Positions 45,061 to 57,364 of a DNA stretch of 64,000 nucleotides are shown piece by piece. How positions within the stretch are numbered: position 1 is the stretch's first letter; every line of letters starts with the position of its first letter. The stretch comes from Culex pipiens pallens (taxonomy: Eukaryota; Arthropoda; Insecta; Diptera; Culicidae), in contig NC_068939.1 of the NCBI RefSeq assembly GCF_016801865.2, positions 177,341,292 to 177,405,291 of the forward strand, in the 5' to 3' direction. Position numbers and translations under genes: made by a program. Below the pieces are notes generated by a model, which was not told where the DNA came from, did not search any database, and worked only from the letters and a program-made list of their open reading frames with translations.

Positions 45061-47540
45061 GTGAATTATCTTTGTTTCATATTTTAGACATAATTATTAA
45101 AAAATTTAATGTCTTTTTTAGAGTCATATAACATATCCAAATATTTAGAAAATTGAAAAATACATATTTTGAGAATTCAATTTTAAGTCATTAGTAGTTA
45201 AATTTAAAAAAGGGGAATTTTATTCCGTGTGCAATTTTTCTGAAAAGTCCTAACTACTACTTTGCGGATGACACCAAATCGAAAATCCTGTCAGATTTTC
45301 TTACATTTACATACCCATTTTGTATGACCAGCCTTCAAAATGTAACGGAGACTCGCATGGAAAAACTAATGATGCAAAATTACTTCTTTTGACGTGAGGA
45401 AAGCATTGACAAGATTTAATTCAAATAAATAAAAATTAAAAATCGCGACAAAAAAGTAGAACTCGTATCAAACTACTCCATTACCAAAACCATTTAAAAT
45501 GACGAAAAAACTGTTAAACATAATTTTCTTGAGGTTTACCGCCTTCCCCCAGCCTGTGATCCCATTTTGGAAGGCTCAATATGATTTGAATAAAAATTTG
45601 AAAAAAAGTGTTTCAAATTTATTCTAAAATCTAATTGGATTTACATGCTTTTCATAGAAAAAACACACTGTTGAAATGAAATTTGTGCTGGTTTTAATGA
45701 AAATTGTCAGTTGTCAAAAACGACTTTTGAAAAAAAAACAAGAAAAAGAATATTTTTTGAAGTATATAAAAAAGTCATATTTCTTGGTACAAATTATGCA
45801 ATATTTTGCTTTTGTACGGACAGCTCCTAAATTTGTATGGAGACTTGTATTCCCCGCCCCCTTTTCCTTTTCTTTATGGGGTGATTATGGTCCCTGATCA
45901 CAAAACCGAGATCAATTTTTCGATATCTCGTGACAGAGCGGCTTGCATTTTTGAACAAACGAAATAAGACGTGGTTTTCCAATAACTTGGTTGAAAACAT
46001 TGAAACTCAAATACACTTTTATGTAAAATTTGTTATAATACACCCAAATGCATGTTGCAAAACAAACTAATTTATCTCTCCGATCACTTCTCGCAAAACA
46101 AAACAATAGGTGAAATATGACCGGACCGGAGACAACCTTGTAGCGACTTGCGGCCACAACAACGTTGGCGTGGGCTCCATAAATTATCCCTCAAGTCCGT
46201 CAAGCCATTTTGGTTCTCCCAACGAACCGTGGCCAACGGTGTTGCTATTTCCACACGCCACCACCGCGCGCCATTTTCATTCGTTGACGTGGCATTAATT
46301 CAATTTTCTCGCCCTCCCAAAATGCTAGCTGTCAAAAGGTAAATCCTGCAGCTTGGACCACTTTTCTAGGTGGAAGTTTTAAAATGGCTTATTGTATTTA
46401 ATTTAGAAAATTTATAATATTTATTTAAAAAAAAATTGTAAAAATAATAATTAATTTTCAAACTTCAAGCCATTTTCAAAAGTTACTCCCAAGCTTTCAC
46501 CTCAACTTTCATTCGTTCTCACGCCGGCGCGCATAAATCATGATAAACCGACGAATGAATGATGGAACGGTAAGCGACTCAGTGAGTGAGTGAGGTGTTG
46601 CCGGGATTTCCACACGGCAGCGGCGTCTGCTCAAATTTCAATTCTCGCCTTTTCCGATTAGCATCAATGCTTTCGTGGCGGCAGAAGAAAATGGCACCCC
46701 GAGCCAGGCCAGGTGAGCTATCCACCTAATGTGCAATCTTATTTTAAAATGTTTGAAAATGATTGAAACTTGTGAAATCAAAATTTCATTTGAGTCCGTG
46801 ATAAATTATGAAGAAAAAACAATTTGTAAAGAATTTATAAAAAGATTTTTTAAGTTTTACGTGAAACCTTAATTCAAAACTGACAATTCTATAACTAGAA
46901 GAAATTAAACATTTAATGCAACTTTAAAACCTCACGAAAACATCATATTTTTCAAAGCAAAAAGCAACTCAAAAAAAAAAACTTTGAATAAAAATGACTC
47001 GCCCTCAGCTAGAAAACGCTATAAATGGCAAGTTCTCACGAATGGGCAATAAAAATTACAATTATTTGTTGGGTGTAAGCCGTTGCAAATGGTGAGGGGG
47101 ACTTATTCAAAAAGTGAATAAAGAACCAACAGTTTTTTGAGCGCCCCCTTGTTCACAAGACGATAAATATAAGAAACGAGGCTTGGAAAGCTTTTGCATG
47201 AGCAAAAAAAAAACACAGAAAAAAGAACAGCACATTCATAAGCTGTGTTTACCGCACGCTATTCAACGGATAATTTCGTTCCTTTTTGAAGGCGAAAAGA
47301 ATAGAAATTATTATTTCTGCATCCTTGACTACTGGGATCGGTACAGGTCTTTAAAAGCAATTTAAGCAGATTCAGTGCACTATTTTCGAGTTTTATAGAT
47401 TTTGATTTTCGATATAACTTATTTTTTCAGGCATTTTTTACTATTTTTTTGTATTTTAACTAACAATTTTCAATAGTTTTCATAAGTAATGTATGATATT
47501 TTAAATAATTATTTTAAAAGGTTACCACTATCAATATTTA
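45061..47540. other. intron sequence, no gene recognised
   Basis: A fragment related to the old inverted repeat of 25-28 kb occurs at about 45890-45985. A mixed-composition, probably single-copy block is at about 46090-46730. No supported coding sequence. Confidence 0.4.
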
Positions 47541-47940
47541 AATAGTAGTTCATGCAACAAGTTGCAAAAAGAGGATTTTTTCAGCACGAGTCGTACATTT
47601 ATCCAACTAGGTTCACCGAGTTGGATAAATACGAAGAGTGCTGAAAAAATCAAGTTTTTGCAATTCCGAAAACACCGATTGAGTGAAATTTAAGTTAAAT
47701 TTTCATGTATTTTGTCATTAAATCATTTAAATCAAAAAAATGTTGAAAGGTGTTACTTTTCGAAATAAGTGCTGAAAAGTTCAACTTTACAGCACCCATT
47801 TCAGTGCTGAAAAGTAGAACTTTTCAGCATTTATTTTGAAAAGTGTTGCTATTCGATTCTGTTATTTTTGTTACAGATAAGTAGGCTATTTCGTCGTTCA
47901 AGAATGACAGGAAAAGTAAGTAATTTCACGACAGAATTGC
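47541..47940. repeat. interspersed repeat P, copy 2 (empty site for the SINE)
   Basis: This has the same word order as 7490-8150, but TTAAATTTTCATGTATTTTG runs through where the other copy has the SINE. It ends about 50 bp downstream (in gene sense) of the splice donor of the exon at 47994-48125, so it sits at the very start of the 16.5-kb intron. Confidence 0.75.
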
Positions 47941-47993
47941 AAGAAATATATAACACAAATAGTGTAAATCATAAAAGGTAATAAAATACTCAC

Positions 47994-48125
47994 ACAGCAC
48001 GTGCAGAATGATCTGGCTGGTGGCCACCTGGCCGACGCCGTTGTTGGCCGTACAGATGTACGTGCCACCCTTGTGCCGGTCCATGTTCTCGATGACGTAC
48101 ACCGAGGAGGTGAACTGCTCCTCAC
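47994..48125 (-). CDS. Klingon-like gene, exon for second half of an Ig domain
   Basis: 132 bp. It completes a Gly codon (G|GT), then reads EEQFTSSVYVIENMDRHKGG, then TYICTANNGVGQ with the closing Ig cysteine, and ends IILHVL plus one base of a Tyr codon. The acceptor is CTGACAG and the donor GTGAGT. Only 81 bp separate it from the exon upstream. Confidence 0.9.
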
Positions 48126-48206
48126 CTGTCAGAGTTAAACAGCCGCAGAAAAAAAAAGTTCACTTACAAATTCAACCCAAAAAAAACCCATTTCAAAAAC
48201 TCTCAC

Positions 48207-48347
48207 CGTTGGGCAGCAGGTTGTTCTTCCGGGTCCACGTGATGTTGGGCATCGGATTTCCGGTGGCCGAGCACTCGAGCCGCACCGGCGAACCCTTCCG
48301 CACCTGCAGGTGACCACCGGACGTCACGTGGGTGATCTTGGGTGGCA
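48207..48347 (-). CDS. Klingon-like gene, exon for first half of an Ig domain
   Basis: 141 bp. It begins with two bases completing a codon from an exon that is not visible, then PPKITHVTSGGHLQVRKG, then VRLECSATGNPMPNITWTRK with the Ig cysteine and core Trp, then NNLLPN. The acceptor is CCATTTCAG and the donor GTGAGA. This is the most upstream exon I can support; by family comparison it is the start of the second of three Ig domains. Confidence 0.9.
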
Positions 48348-49045
48348 CTGAAATGGGAAGAAGAAGAAAAAAACGAAAACTGTTGAGAAACTTTGCTCCG
48401 TCGGAGAAAAACTTTTCCCTCAATTCACAGTCGGTCGGAGGGAAATCGATTTTCGGTTTGAGGTTGATGGATGATGGTCGTTTGGCGCTTTTTCGCACAC
48501 AGAGCTTTTCTCATGCAAATCACGACCGAGAGAGAGAGAGGAAACTCGTGGAAAAACTTTCTCCCCGGGAAAACCATCAATTAGAGGAAATAATTAAATT
48601 AAGTATTGTGCAATTTATATCCACCGCCAGCATCACCCTCGAAAAACGAACCGAGACTCACTTTCACAAGTTGAGAGGAAGACTTGGAGTCTCGCAGTTG
48701 AGCTGCACAAGTCATCCGGATCTGCTGTACGCCCACGACCGACAAAGTTGGGTTTAACTTTTAAGAAGTAATTAATTTCGAATTAAATTCAAAATTTTTA
48801 CGCCAACTCATTTGGCTGCGGGATTTCAGAGTTTGACTTTTGCTGGTGAAGTTTTCAGATTTTTTCGAGTGTAATTTGGTCATGGGTTTTTGGAAGGGAA
48901 ATGATTTGTAATATTTGATTTGGCTGAAACTTTAAGTACAAAGTACTCAATCTGTTTTTAATTTAAAAAATTGAAAATCGATGTTGAAACAAGTTCTAAA
49001 ACAACACAAGATAAAATACAAAAATACTAAAATACTAAAGTACTA
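48348..49045. other. intron upstream of the first visible exon
   Basis: Mixed composition, probably single-copy to about 48800, then AT-rich. I looked for the first Ig domain on the minus strand and did not find it. Confidence 0.4.
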
Positions 49046-51224
49046 AAATACAAAAATACAAAAATACAAAAATACAAAAATACAAAAATACAAAAATACA
49101 AAAATACAAAAATACAAAAATACAAAAATACAAAAATACAAAAATACAAAAATACAAAAATACAAAAATACAAAAATACAAAAATACAAAAATACAAAAA
49201 TACAAAAATACAAAAATACAAAAATACAAAAATACAAAAATACAAAAATACAAAAATACAAAAATACAAAAATACAAAAATACAAAAATACAAAAATACA
49301 AAAATACAAAAATACAAAATACAAAAATACAAAAATACAAAAATACAAAAATACAAAAATACAAAAATACAAAAATACAAAAATACAAAATACAAAAATA
49401 CAAAAATACAAAAATACAAAAATACAAAAATACAAAAATACAAAAATACAAAAATACAAAAATACAAAAATACAAAAATACAAAAATACAAAAATACAAA
49501 AATACAAAAATACAAAAATACAAAAATACAAAAATACAAAAATACAAAAATACAAAAATACAAAAATACAAAAATACAAAAATACAAAAATACAAAAATA
49601 CAAAAATACAAAAATACAAAAATACAAAAATACAAAAATACAAAAATACAAAAATACAAAAATACAAAAATACAAAAATACAAAAATACAAAAATACAAA
49701 AATACAAAAATACAAAAATACAAAAATACAAAAATACAAAAATACAAAAATACAAAAATACAAAAATACAAAAATACAAAAATACAAAAATACAAAAATA
49801 CAAAAATACAAAAATACAAAAATACAAAAATACAAAAAAATACAAAAATACAAAAATACAAAAATACAAAAATACAAAAATACAAAAATACAAAAATACA
49901 AAAATACAAAAATACAAAAATACAAAAATACAAAAATACAAAAATACAAAAATACAAAAATACAAAAATACAAAAATACAAAAATACAAAAATACAAAAA
50001 TACAAAAATACAAAAATACAAAAAATACAAAAATACAAAAATACAAAAATACAAAAATACAAAAATACAAAAATACAAAAATACAAAAATACAAAAATAC
50101 AAAAATACAAAAATACAAAAATACAAAAATACAAAAATACAAAAATACAAAAATACAAAAATACAAAAATACAAAAATACAAAAATACAAAAATACAAAA
50201 ATACAAAAATACAAAAATACAAAAATACAAAAATACAAAAATACAAAAATACAAAAATACAAAAATACAAAAATACAAAAATACAAAAATACAAAAATAC
50301 AAAAATACAAAAATACAAAAATACAAAAATACAAAAATACAAAAATACAAAAATACAAAAATACAAAAATACAAAAATACAAAAATACAAAAATACAAAA
50401 ATACAAAAATACAAAAATACAAAAATACAAAAATACAAAAATACAAAAATACAAAAATACAAAAATACAAAAATACAAAAATACAAAAAATACAAAAATA
50501 CAAAAATACAAAAATACAAAAATACAAAAATACAAAAATACAAAAATACAAAAATACAAAAATACAAAAATACAAAAATACAAAAATACAAAAATACAAA
50601 AATACAAAAATACAAAAATACAAAAATACAAAAATACAAAAATACAAAAATACAAAAATACAAAAATACAAAAATACAAAAATACAAAAATACAAAAATA
50701 CAAAAATACAAAAATACAAAAATACAAAAATACAAAAATACAAAAATACAAAAATACAAAAATACAAAAATACAAAAAATACAAAAATACAAAAATACAA
50801 AAATACAAAAATACAAAAATACAAAAATACAAAAATACAAAAATACAAAAATACAAAAATACAAAAATACAAAAAATACAAAAATACAAAAATACAAAAA
50901 TACAAAAATACAAAAATACAAAAATACAAAAATACAAAAATACAAAAATACAAAAATACAAAAATACAAAAATACAAAAATACAAAAATACAAAAATACA
51001 AAAATACAAAAAATACAAAAATACAAAAATACAAAAATACAAAAATACAAAAATACAAAAATACAAAAATACAAAAATACAAAAATACAAAAATACAAAA
51101 ATACAAAAATACAAAAATACAAAAATACAAAAATACAAAAATACAAAAATACAAAAATACAAAAATACAAAAATACAAAAATACAAAAATACAAAAATAC
51201 AAAAATACAAAAATACAAAAATAC
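49046..51224. repeat. (AAAAATAC)n octanucleotide array, about 272 units
   Basis: A nearly pure 8-bp tandem repeat for about 2.18 kb. Irregular units are rare: 7-mers near 49316 and 49387, a 10-mer near 49834 and 9-mers near 50021, 50486, 50776, 50872 and 51008. Neither strand contains a stop codon in any frame, so all six frames are open. The three minus-strand frames of more than 700 residues are therefore artefacts of the repeat. Confidence 0.95.
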
Positions 51225-53189
51225 AACAATGCAAAAATTCAAAAATACAACAAAAAACAAAAATACAAAAAAAATATGATTTATTTTTAAAAGAAGAATC
51301 TATGATATCCGAGTTATTTTATTCTTTAAACTATGTCCAGGTAACATAAAACAAAGAAATCAGGTATACTGATAAACGCAGCTTCAAAACATGTTTTCTG
51401 AATTGATTATAAATATGACAAAAATCAAATCTCTTGATATCATCTCTACACTGATCGATTATGTCAACATGATGATACCCATTTCCCAAGTTCATAAAAA
51501 CAATCAACATAGAATGATCACAACAACAAAAACGTCAAATTCATTCATTTTTCTAGCACCCTAAAAAAGCTTTCCAAAGCAAACAGAAAACATCTGCCAG
51601 AGCGAATTTGCCATTCCGGGTTTGAACAAATTTGAACCGATTCCTCTGAATGTTGTTATTGTTGTAGCAAAACTACGACGGAAAAAAAAGCACAACGACC
51701 AGTTCAAATGGACACCATTCAAATGCAGGAAGCGTCCGATTCAAGTTCCTCCTCCACCTTTTTCCCCCCAACCCTCTCCGGCGGCCATCCTTGCGAATGT
51801 TATTTGTCCAAACAGAAACTGTGTGTTTCCCTATTCATATTTTTATTTCGGTTCACGGTCCGTTAGGACCGGTCTCCGGTTTTGCATGTCGTTGCTGGGA
51901 TCGTCACACACAAAAAAAAGCAAACTTGGAACTTAAAATAGAGCCACCAGGATGTCAACCGGAAGTGCAGTCAAGCTTGAGGGGGGGTTACCGTACCCTA
52001 TTGCTGGTCGTTAAAAATTCAACAAACAGGAATTGAAGCACATTTTTTTGGGGTTGTCTTTAAAATAAATTGATGAAAAGTTTAATTGATTGAAACATTT
52101 TGACCGAAACCAACTGTAAACATTCATCCTGATCAAAGTCGTGGAAAATCACAGCAGAAACGAAAACGTCAACAAACGTTGTCCAATTGTCACTCGCCGG
52201 GACAACCCGGCATGGCAGGTCAAACAAAGAAAGAAAGGAAAAAAACGGTCCACTTCCGGTTCCCGAAACAGCAGCTGTTGGCCGAGTCTCAATGTTGCAC
52301 ATACACACACAAAAAAGATAGGAGCAAACAACGAGGAAGAGGAACGACGAACAAATACAAAAAATTTAAAAAAAATAACAGAAAAAAAGTGGACCCCGTT
52401 GTGTACAATGGCTGTCTCATAAAACTGACAGACGGCGCGACAAAGCTGTGAGGAGAAATCGTGAGCTTCGAGCAAGAGGAGGAAGGACAAAAGTGTCCAA
52501 CTTCGTGTTTGTGCAAGGAAAATTTACATTTTTATAAACTAATTGGCGAGATAATAGTCGCTCGGCGGAGCAAAGCGTGAAATCTCTTGGGAGGAGGGGG
52601 AGCTTTTCCGGCAGAGGGACAGCAAATTTTGACTTGAGGAAGATAAAGGGACATTGTCAAGATTTTTTTTGTATAAACAACGATTTTGAACTTGAAAGAA
52701 ATTTATTTGCAAATTTCGAATAGTTCTTAAAAGCTGGCAAGGAAATATTATTAAGTTTTGCTTTTTGACTAATAGATTTTACATCTCTTTGTCTGAGGAA
52801 AAATTACGTCCTTAAGCTACTGATCACGAGTTTAGGTTTCTTTTTACGATACTTTATCACACTAGGAAGAAATGTTCTTCATTTACGAATTCAAAGCATA
52901 CAAACTTTTACTCAAAAGCAAAATCACTTTAATTAATCTTCAAATCTGTTATCCTTTTGATACAAAAGAAATTGTTCAAAAATGAATAACAAATAAGGCA
53001 TAGCATTTCATTTTTGCTAGTTCAAACTTTTTGGATTTTTGATAGAGAATATTTTTAATTACTTATATTTTTTTACTATTTACTGGATAGATTTTAACAT
53101 TTGTAGGCCAAAGAAACAATATTACGCCCATTTGGCAAATTGATTTATTGTGTAAAAAACTAAATAAAAAAATATCTTTTCTGAATGCC
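51225..53189. other. intron or upstream sequence, no gene recognised
   Basis: A mixed-composition block at about 51600-52640 carries overlapping short frames on both strands without a domain. I saw no Ig-type sequence. The flanks are AT-rich. Confidence 0.4.
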
Positions 53190-53450
53190 CCTCATCAAAA
53201 CCTACAACTTTGCCCAAGACACCAAATCGATCAGAAAATTCCTTAAAAAGTTGCAGGGTTTCAAGTAATTACGTACCATTTTTGAACGGACAGCTGCCAA
53301 CATTGTTTGGGGATTTGTATGGGTGAACCAGTGACACAAAATAGCTTCTTTGGTCATAAGAAAGGCCCCTACAAAGTTTGAGCCAAATCAAAAAATACAA
53401 ATAAAATCCATTTCCGGTTTTGGTAGAGAATTACTCTTCTCGAAAATTAT
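53190..53450. repeat. interspersed repeat Q, copy 4, reversed (empty site for the TTAA MITE)
   Basis: Read on the minus strand, it matches 11757-11876 and then 12358-12480: TTCTCTACCAAAACCGGAAA, GACCAAAGAAGC, GGTTCACCCAT and then GGCAGCTGTCC. The 472-bp foldback element of the other locus is absent. Confidence 0.7.
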
Positions 53451-54115
53451 GTCCGATATTTTTATTTAACTTTGTCCACGAAGAGTAGAACTTGCGATAT
53501 CTTGAAGACCATTGCTTAAATTTTCAATGTTGAAATTTACACATTTTAAAAATTGGATGCTAGTTCCCAAGAAAATATTTTCAAATGTTTAGATTCAAAA
53601 GATTTTGAAACATGCAAAAAAACGCCTAATTTCGATGTTTTTAAATGTTCGGCTAGATTTTTAAATATAAAAAGATATGAAAGAAAGCATTTTTTTTAAA
53701 CCACTTTTTTCGGAAAGACTTATCATAGGTTGAATAATTGAACCTTATTAGATAACACTGAGAAAAACTGATTTTTCACACAGTCTGATCAACAAAATAA
53801 AACAAATTAAAAATTGTAGTATTTTTTTTTTCAGCTTTGCGGCAATATTTGTTGAAGGGCAGTTTTTATTTCTTTATTAAGCATTTTTAAATTTTGTTGA
53901 GTCATTTTCGATAGCAAATTTGATTTTGCGTTTTGAAGTGATTTTAAAAATCCTGTCTTTTACAACAAATCAAAGAATTCCAGCGATTAAAGCACTCAAT
54001 AGGGGGTTTCCTTTGGTATTTTGGATTTTTTTATTATTTAAGAAATTTTTACAATTCCTAAGAAAAAGATTAAGCATCATGTGTATTTGAATTTGAATTC
54101 GAAATTTTGGGTTTG
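53451..54115. other. AT-rich sequence, nothing recognised
   Basis: No coding frame of note and no clear repeat ends. Confidence 0.45.
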
Positions 54116-54262
54116 ATCAGGGCTGAGCTGTACGATTTTGAACTAGTTAGTCGCTGTTGGCGGGTTTAGGGCGCCAATGTTCTTGGCGAGGGCGCTTCTC
54201 CTCGTAGGGCGCCTATATTTGTACAAGGGGCGCCAAGTGATGAGCGGGGGGGGGGGGGGGGG
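54116..54262. repeat. transposon end with GGCGCC motifs, related to the 246-bp satellite
   Basis: GATCAGGGCTGAGCTGTA at 54116-54133 is the exact complement of TACAGCTCAGCCCTGATC in every satellite unit from 59.9 kb onward. GTTAGTCG and several GGCGCC or GGCGC words follow in both. It ends in a G run (54245-54262). It looks like the opposite end of the element family from which the satellite arose. Confidence 0.6.
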
Positions 54263-54869
54263 TGGAAAATGCTGTTCGTTTTTTGATTACAAAAAAAATA
54301 ACAGCTACGTTAGCAAATGAAAAAGTGAGTTTCAGAAAGACACATAAATTTTATCCATTTGCCCTTTCCATTAGGTCCCTGCACTAATCATAAAATGTTG
54401 TTTGATTATCGGCAAACTGCAACAGTTATTTAGCAACAGTACGAGTATGAATCCCCTATTCGGAAAGGTAATCAATTTTCATACAAACATATTTCATTTA
54501 AAATCAACATTATTCTATCTCAAAATAACATTGAAAACTTTATCAAGTTAACATTACTGTACCGTCAGTTTGTCTGACTATGGGTCAAAAAACGATTCAC
54601 TTCTCATTACTTCTTACGAACAAATCTAATCTAATCTATCTAATCTAATCTAATTACTTCTAACGAACAAAAACAATTTACATGATAGCGAAAAAGCGAA
54701 GGATTGATCTTAGATAGTTTACTAACATTTTCCAAAAATATGATGGAATTTGATGAATCGTTTAAAAATTGAAACTAAAATAATGCTCTAATACGAAGCA
54801 ATGATCAAAACAAGTAACTCAGCAGTGTTACTCTTTCAAAGGAATCGACCCATTTCAAAGAACATATTA
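54263..54869. other. spacer, nothing recognised
   Basis: Contains a short TCTAA-type tandem run at about 54622-54655. No gene. Confidence 0.45.
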
Positions 54870-55129
54870 GGCGTCATCCATAAAGTATGTCACGCTAAAT
54901 CGGGCGATTTTTAACCCCCCCTCCCCCCCATGTCACACTTTGTCACGCTTCATATTACCCCCCCTATAAAAGTACGTCACATAACATGACCCCCCCCCCC
55001 CCTCCCCCAGCCAATAGAAAAATCTTATTTAAAAAAACGAAGTTATCTTATTTCAAGTTGTTTTTATTTCATTGTTATAACAATATAATATCATCGTTTC
55101 AGCAGTCAACGCAAATCAATCTAGCAATG

Positions 55130-55679
55130 CTAATCTTCACCCCAAGGATTTAGCAGATGTTTTTCGATATCAATTATGGGATATGAATCGTTTAAGTTCT
55201 CAACACCTTCTGCCCAATCCATGGGGATACCAGTGAGATCAACTGTATCACTATCCAGCCAGTCAAGATCACCGCCGTCCGCTGTCGCCACTAATAGCTC
55301 ATTTCGTCGTCTGGTCACGACACGCTTGGAACGAATCTTCTTCGTCGCTGCCGTAACTTTGTGCTCTTTTTTATGCTCCTTAAGCATAACTAGAGACGCA
55401 TGGTACAGTCCACAGGTCGTACAGATCCGATCGTTGACCAGATTGGTCTGAGAAGGGCAAAACAGATCATACGGGATTTTCTTGAACCCAAGATAAGATT
55501 TTGGTAGGATCTTCGAAACGTCGAGTGAAATGGCGACAAACAAAGATGGAAAGTGTTGGTGGTCATCCTTTCCTGCCGCTTTTAGTCCATCGGACGAGTG
55601 GATAAGCGGAATTGGTGGAGGAAGAAACCGTCCAGGAAGTACCGTCGACAAAGAGCTTCGCAGTGGCGAACAGCAGGAT
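55130..55679 (-). CDS. transposase, C-terminal exon (C2H2 zinc finger)
   Basis: This starts at acceptor TTTCAG, completing an Arg codon (AG|A) in phase with the preceding exon, and ends at TAG (55130-55132). It encodes about 182 residues. A region around FPSLFVAISLDVSKILPKSY is followed by a zinc finger, CTTCGLYHASLVMLKEHKKE then H (C-x2-C-x12-H-x3-H), then basic KKIRSKRVVTRRRN, probably a DNA-binding or nuclear signal. The tail ends HLLNPWGED. It probably helps bind transposon ends. Confidence 0.75.
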
Positions 55680-55744
55680 CTGAAATAAAATGCAAAAAAA
55701 TGTTTTAATTATTATTGTTTTAAATTAATATATGCTAAATTTAC

Positions 55745-56942
55745 CTATTATCACACTTCACAATCTGGAGCATGTATTGGCTGGTTCGAACGTGGTTCGA
55801 AAACCAGCATTGGTCCAACGATTCGGGGTCAACTTCTGACGCTTCTGGCTCAATAAATTCAGCAACCGTCGGATATCCATCAATGATCAGCCCACCCCAA
55901 ACCTCCGCAAGCGTTTTTCCAGCGAACTTGAAATTCTGCCGCTCCAAATGTTCATCTGTGGTCCGCATTTGTGAGTCTAGATGTGATCCATAATGATCGT
56001 GAGGGAGGATTAGACCTGCTAGCTCTCGGCTTAACGGGGACATCCGTCTTTCGACCCGGTTGAAGGCACTTCTTCCCGGCGCGTTAGTCGCGATGAATAT
56101 GGCATCAAGGTTATGTTCAAGAAAGTGGTGGATGGCGACCTGAATAACCTTGCGATAGCGCGGGTTTTCGTCAGGCCCACCATCCACCACAATCACAACC
56201 ACGGGTTTGATGATCCCATCATGACGCAAGATCGGCGCAAATTCTTCCAGCTCGGTCAATCGTTTGAAATCCAGTGCATGAGAATACGCGGTTGACGACG
56301 AGTGCTTTCCGGAGCGGATTCCAACGTATGTCGGACCGGAATACCCAACAGCCTCCGGCTTTCCCAATCCATTTTTCTTGATAATTATTCCAGCGGTGAC
56401 TGATGGGATAAGCTTGTGTCGCTGTGCGACGACCCAGTTGTGGTCTGGAAGTTTAACTCGGTATTCGATGTGCATCAAGAATGGGGACTGTTTGTTTGCG
56501 GCTGTTAAACCGATTACAACTCGCGCTTTGTCGTCCTGGCTTAGAAATGCAACCTCTTCCGGTCCTAGCAGTGAAGAGAGCTCTTCCAGAGACCGAATTG
56601 TAGACGTGCAAAATCGACCATCTGAATGATCATGGTGCTTGGTGTTAGTGGCTTTTTGCAGTTTGACCGGAACTGGATTGACGTGACGTCCCCCTTCCGC
56701 AGTGTTCGATCTACGTGGCAGCAATCGTAAGTAGGTTGCAGATCTACTCAGCTTGAAACCTTGGTGGAACAGCGCATCTTTGAGTTCGTCCAATGTATGA
56801 ATACTTCGAATCGCTTCAAACTGTCGCTTGTCCTGAGCCGCCGAACCGTAGATCGCGATATCACAGATGGCCTTCAATAAATCTGTTTGCTGCTCTTCCA
56901 GGCGTGGACGGCCGATGTTTGATCTTACTGACAGGAACTTGG
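55745..56942 (-). CDS. transposase, central exon (DDE catalytic core)
   Basis: The exon runs from acceptor ATTCTCAG to donor AG|GTAAAT and encodes about 399 residues. Transposases of this fold cut and rejoin the transposon ends. Candidate catalytic residues are the Asp in FLSQDDKARVV (near 56535), the Asp in VVIVVDGGPDENPRYR (56182-56184) and the Glu in FNRVERRMSPLSREL (56050-56052). The last two are 44 residues apart. These three boxes resemble the D-T-K, A-D-G-G and I-E-H-R boxes of the ISAZ013/TP36 transposase family, from which Zator is thought to derive; that comparison is from memory. The frame has no internal stop, so the element is fairly young. Confidence 0.75.
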
Positions 56943-57108
56943 CTGAGAATATAAACATATTTTATTTTAGAGGTGTAAAAACCCAGCTTTTTGCCTTCCT
57001 CACTGAGGTAAGGCTATAATCCTGCTCTAAAAATGAACTTTGTATAAAAACGTCGTAGACCCACCTTCATGTATACATATCGACTCAGAATCGAAAACTG
57101 AACAAATG

Positions 57109-57203
57109 TCTGTGTGTATATGTGTGTGTATGTGTGTGTGTATGTGTGTGTGTATGTGTGTGTGTGTATGTGTGTGTGTATGTGTGTGTGTATGTATGTA
57201 TGT
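57109..57203. repeat. (GTGTGTAT)n microsatellite
   Basis: Alternating GT runs with regular TAT interruptions over about 95 bp. Frames reading through it are artefacts. Confidence 0.9.
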
Positions 57204-57364
57204 GACCAACAAACTAGCTCATGTTTCTCGGCACTGGCTGAACCGATTTGACCCGAACCTGTTGCATTCGACTTGGTTTAGGGTCCCATAGATCGAGTTT
57301 TATACAGATTGAAGTTTCGATAAGTAGTTCAAAAGTTATGTATAAAAATGTGTTTTCACATATA

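Larger units (their letters stand above)
9652..48347 (-). other. Klingon-type Ig/FnIII GPI-anchored adhesion gene, span of visible exons
   Basis: Seven minus-strand exons join in phase to give about 402 residues and a stop; every intron has GT and AG ends. Order: Ig domain (exons 48207-48347 and 47994-48125), next Ig domain (31438-31535 and start of 30905-31282), fibronectin-III domain (rest of 30905-31282, 30119-30372, 19827-19885), then a hydrophobic C-terminus (9652-9797). This layout matches insect Klingon and relatives: three Ig domains, one FnIII, GPI-anchored, homophilic, acting on neurons and photoreceptors. The name is from family memory; a sister paralogue is possible. The signal peptide and first Ig domain were not found and probably lie to the right. 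Intron lengths, 5' to 3', are 81, 16458, 155, 532, 10233 and 10029 bp. The three long ones hold most of the mobile DNA in this window. Confidence 0.85.

Noticed and set aside
49027..51260. Three overlapping minus-strand frames of 728-741 residues with VFLYFCIF repeats
   Set aside because: They are read-through of an (AAAAATAC)n array that contains no stop on either strand. Three different frames being equally open is a repeat artefact, not coding.
57040..57291. An 83-residue frame with CVCMCVCM repeats
   Set aside because: It reads through a GT-rich microsatellite within a repeat element.
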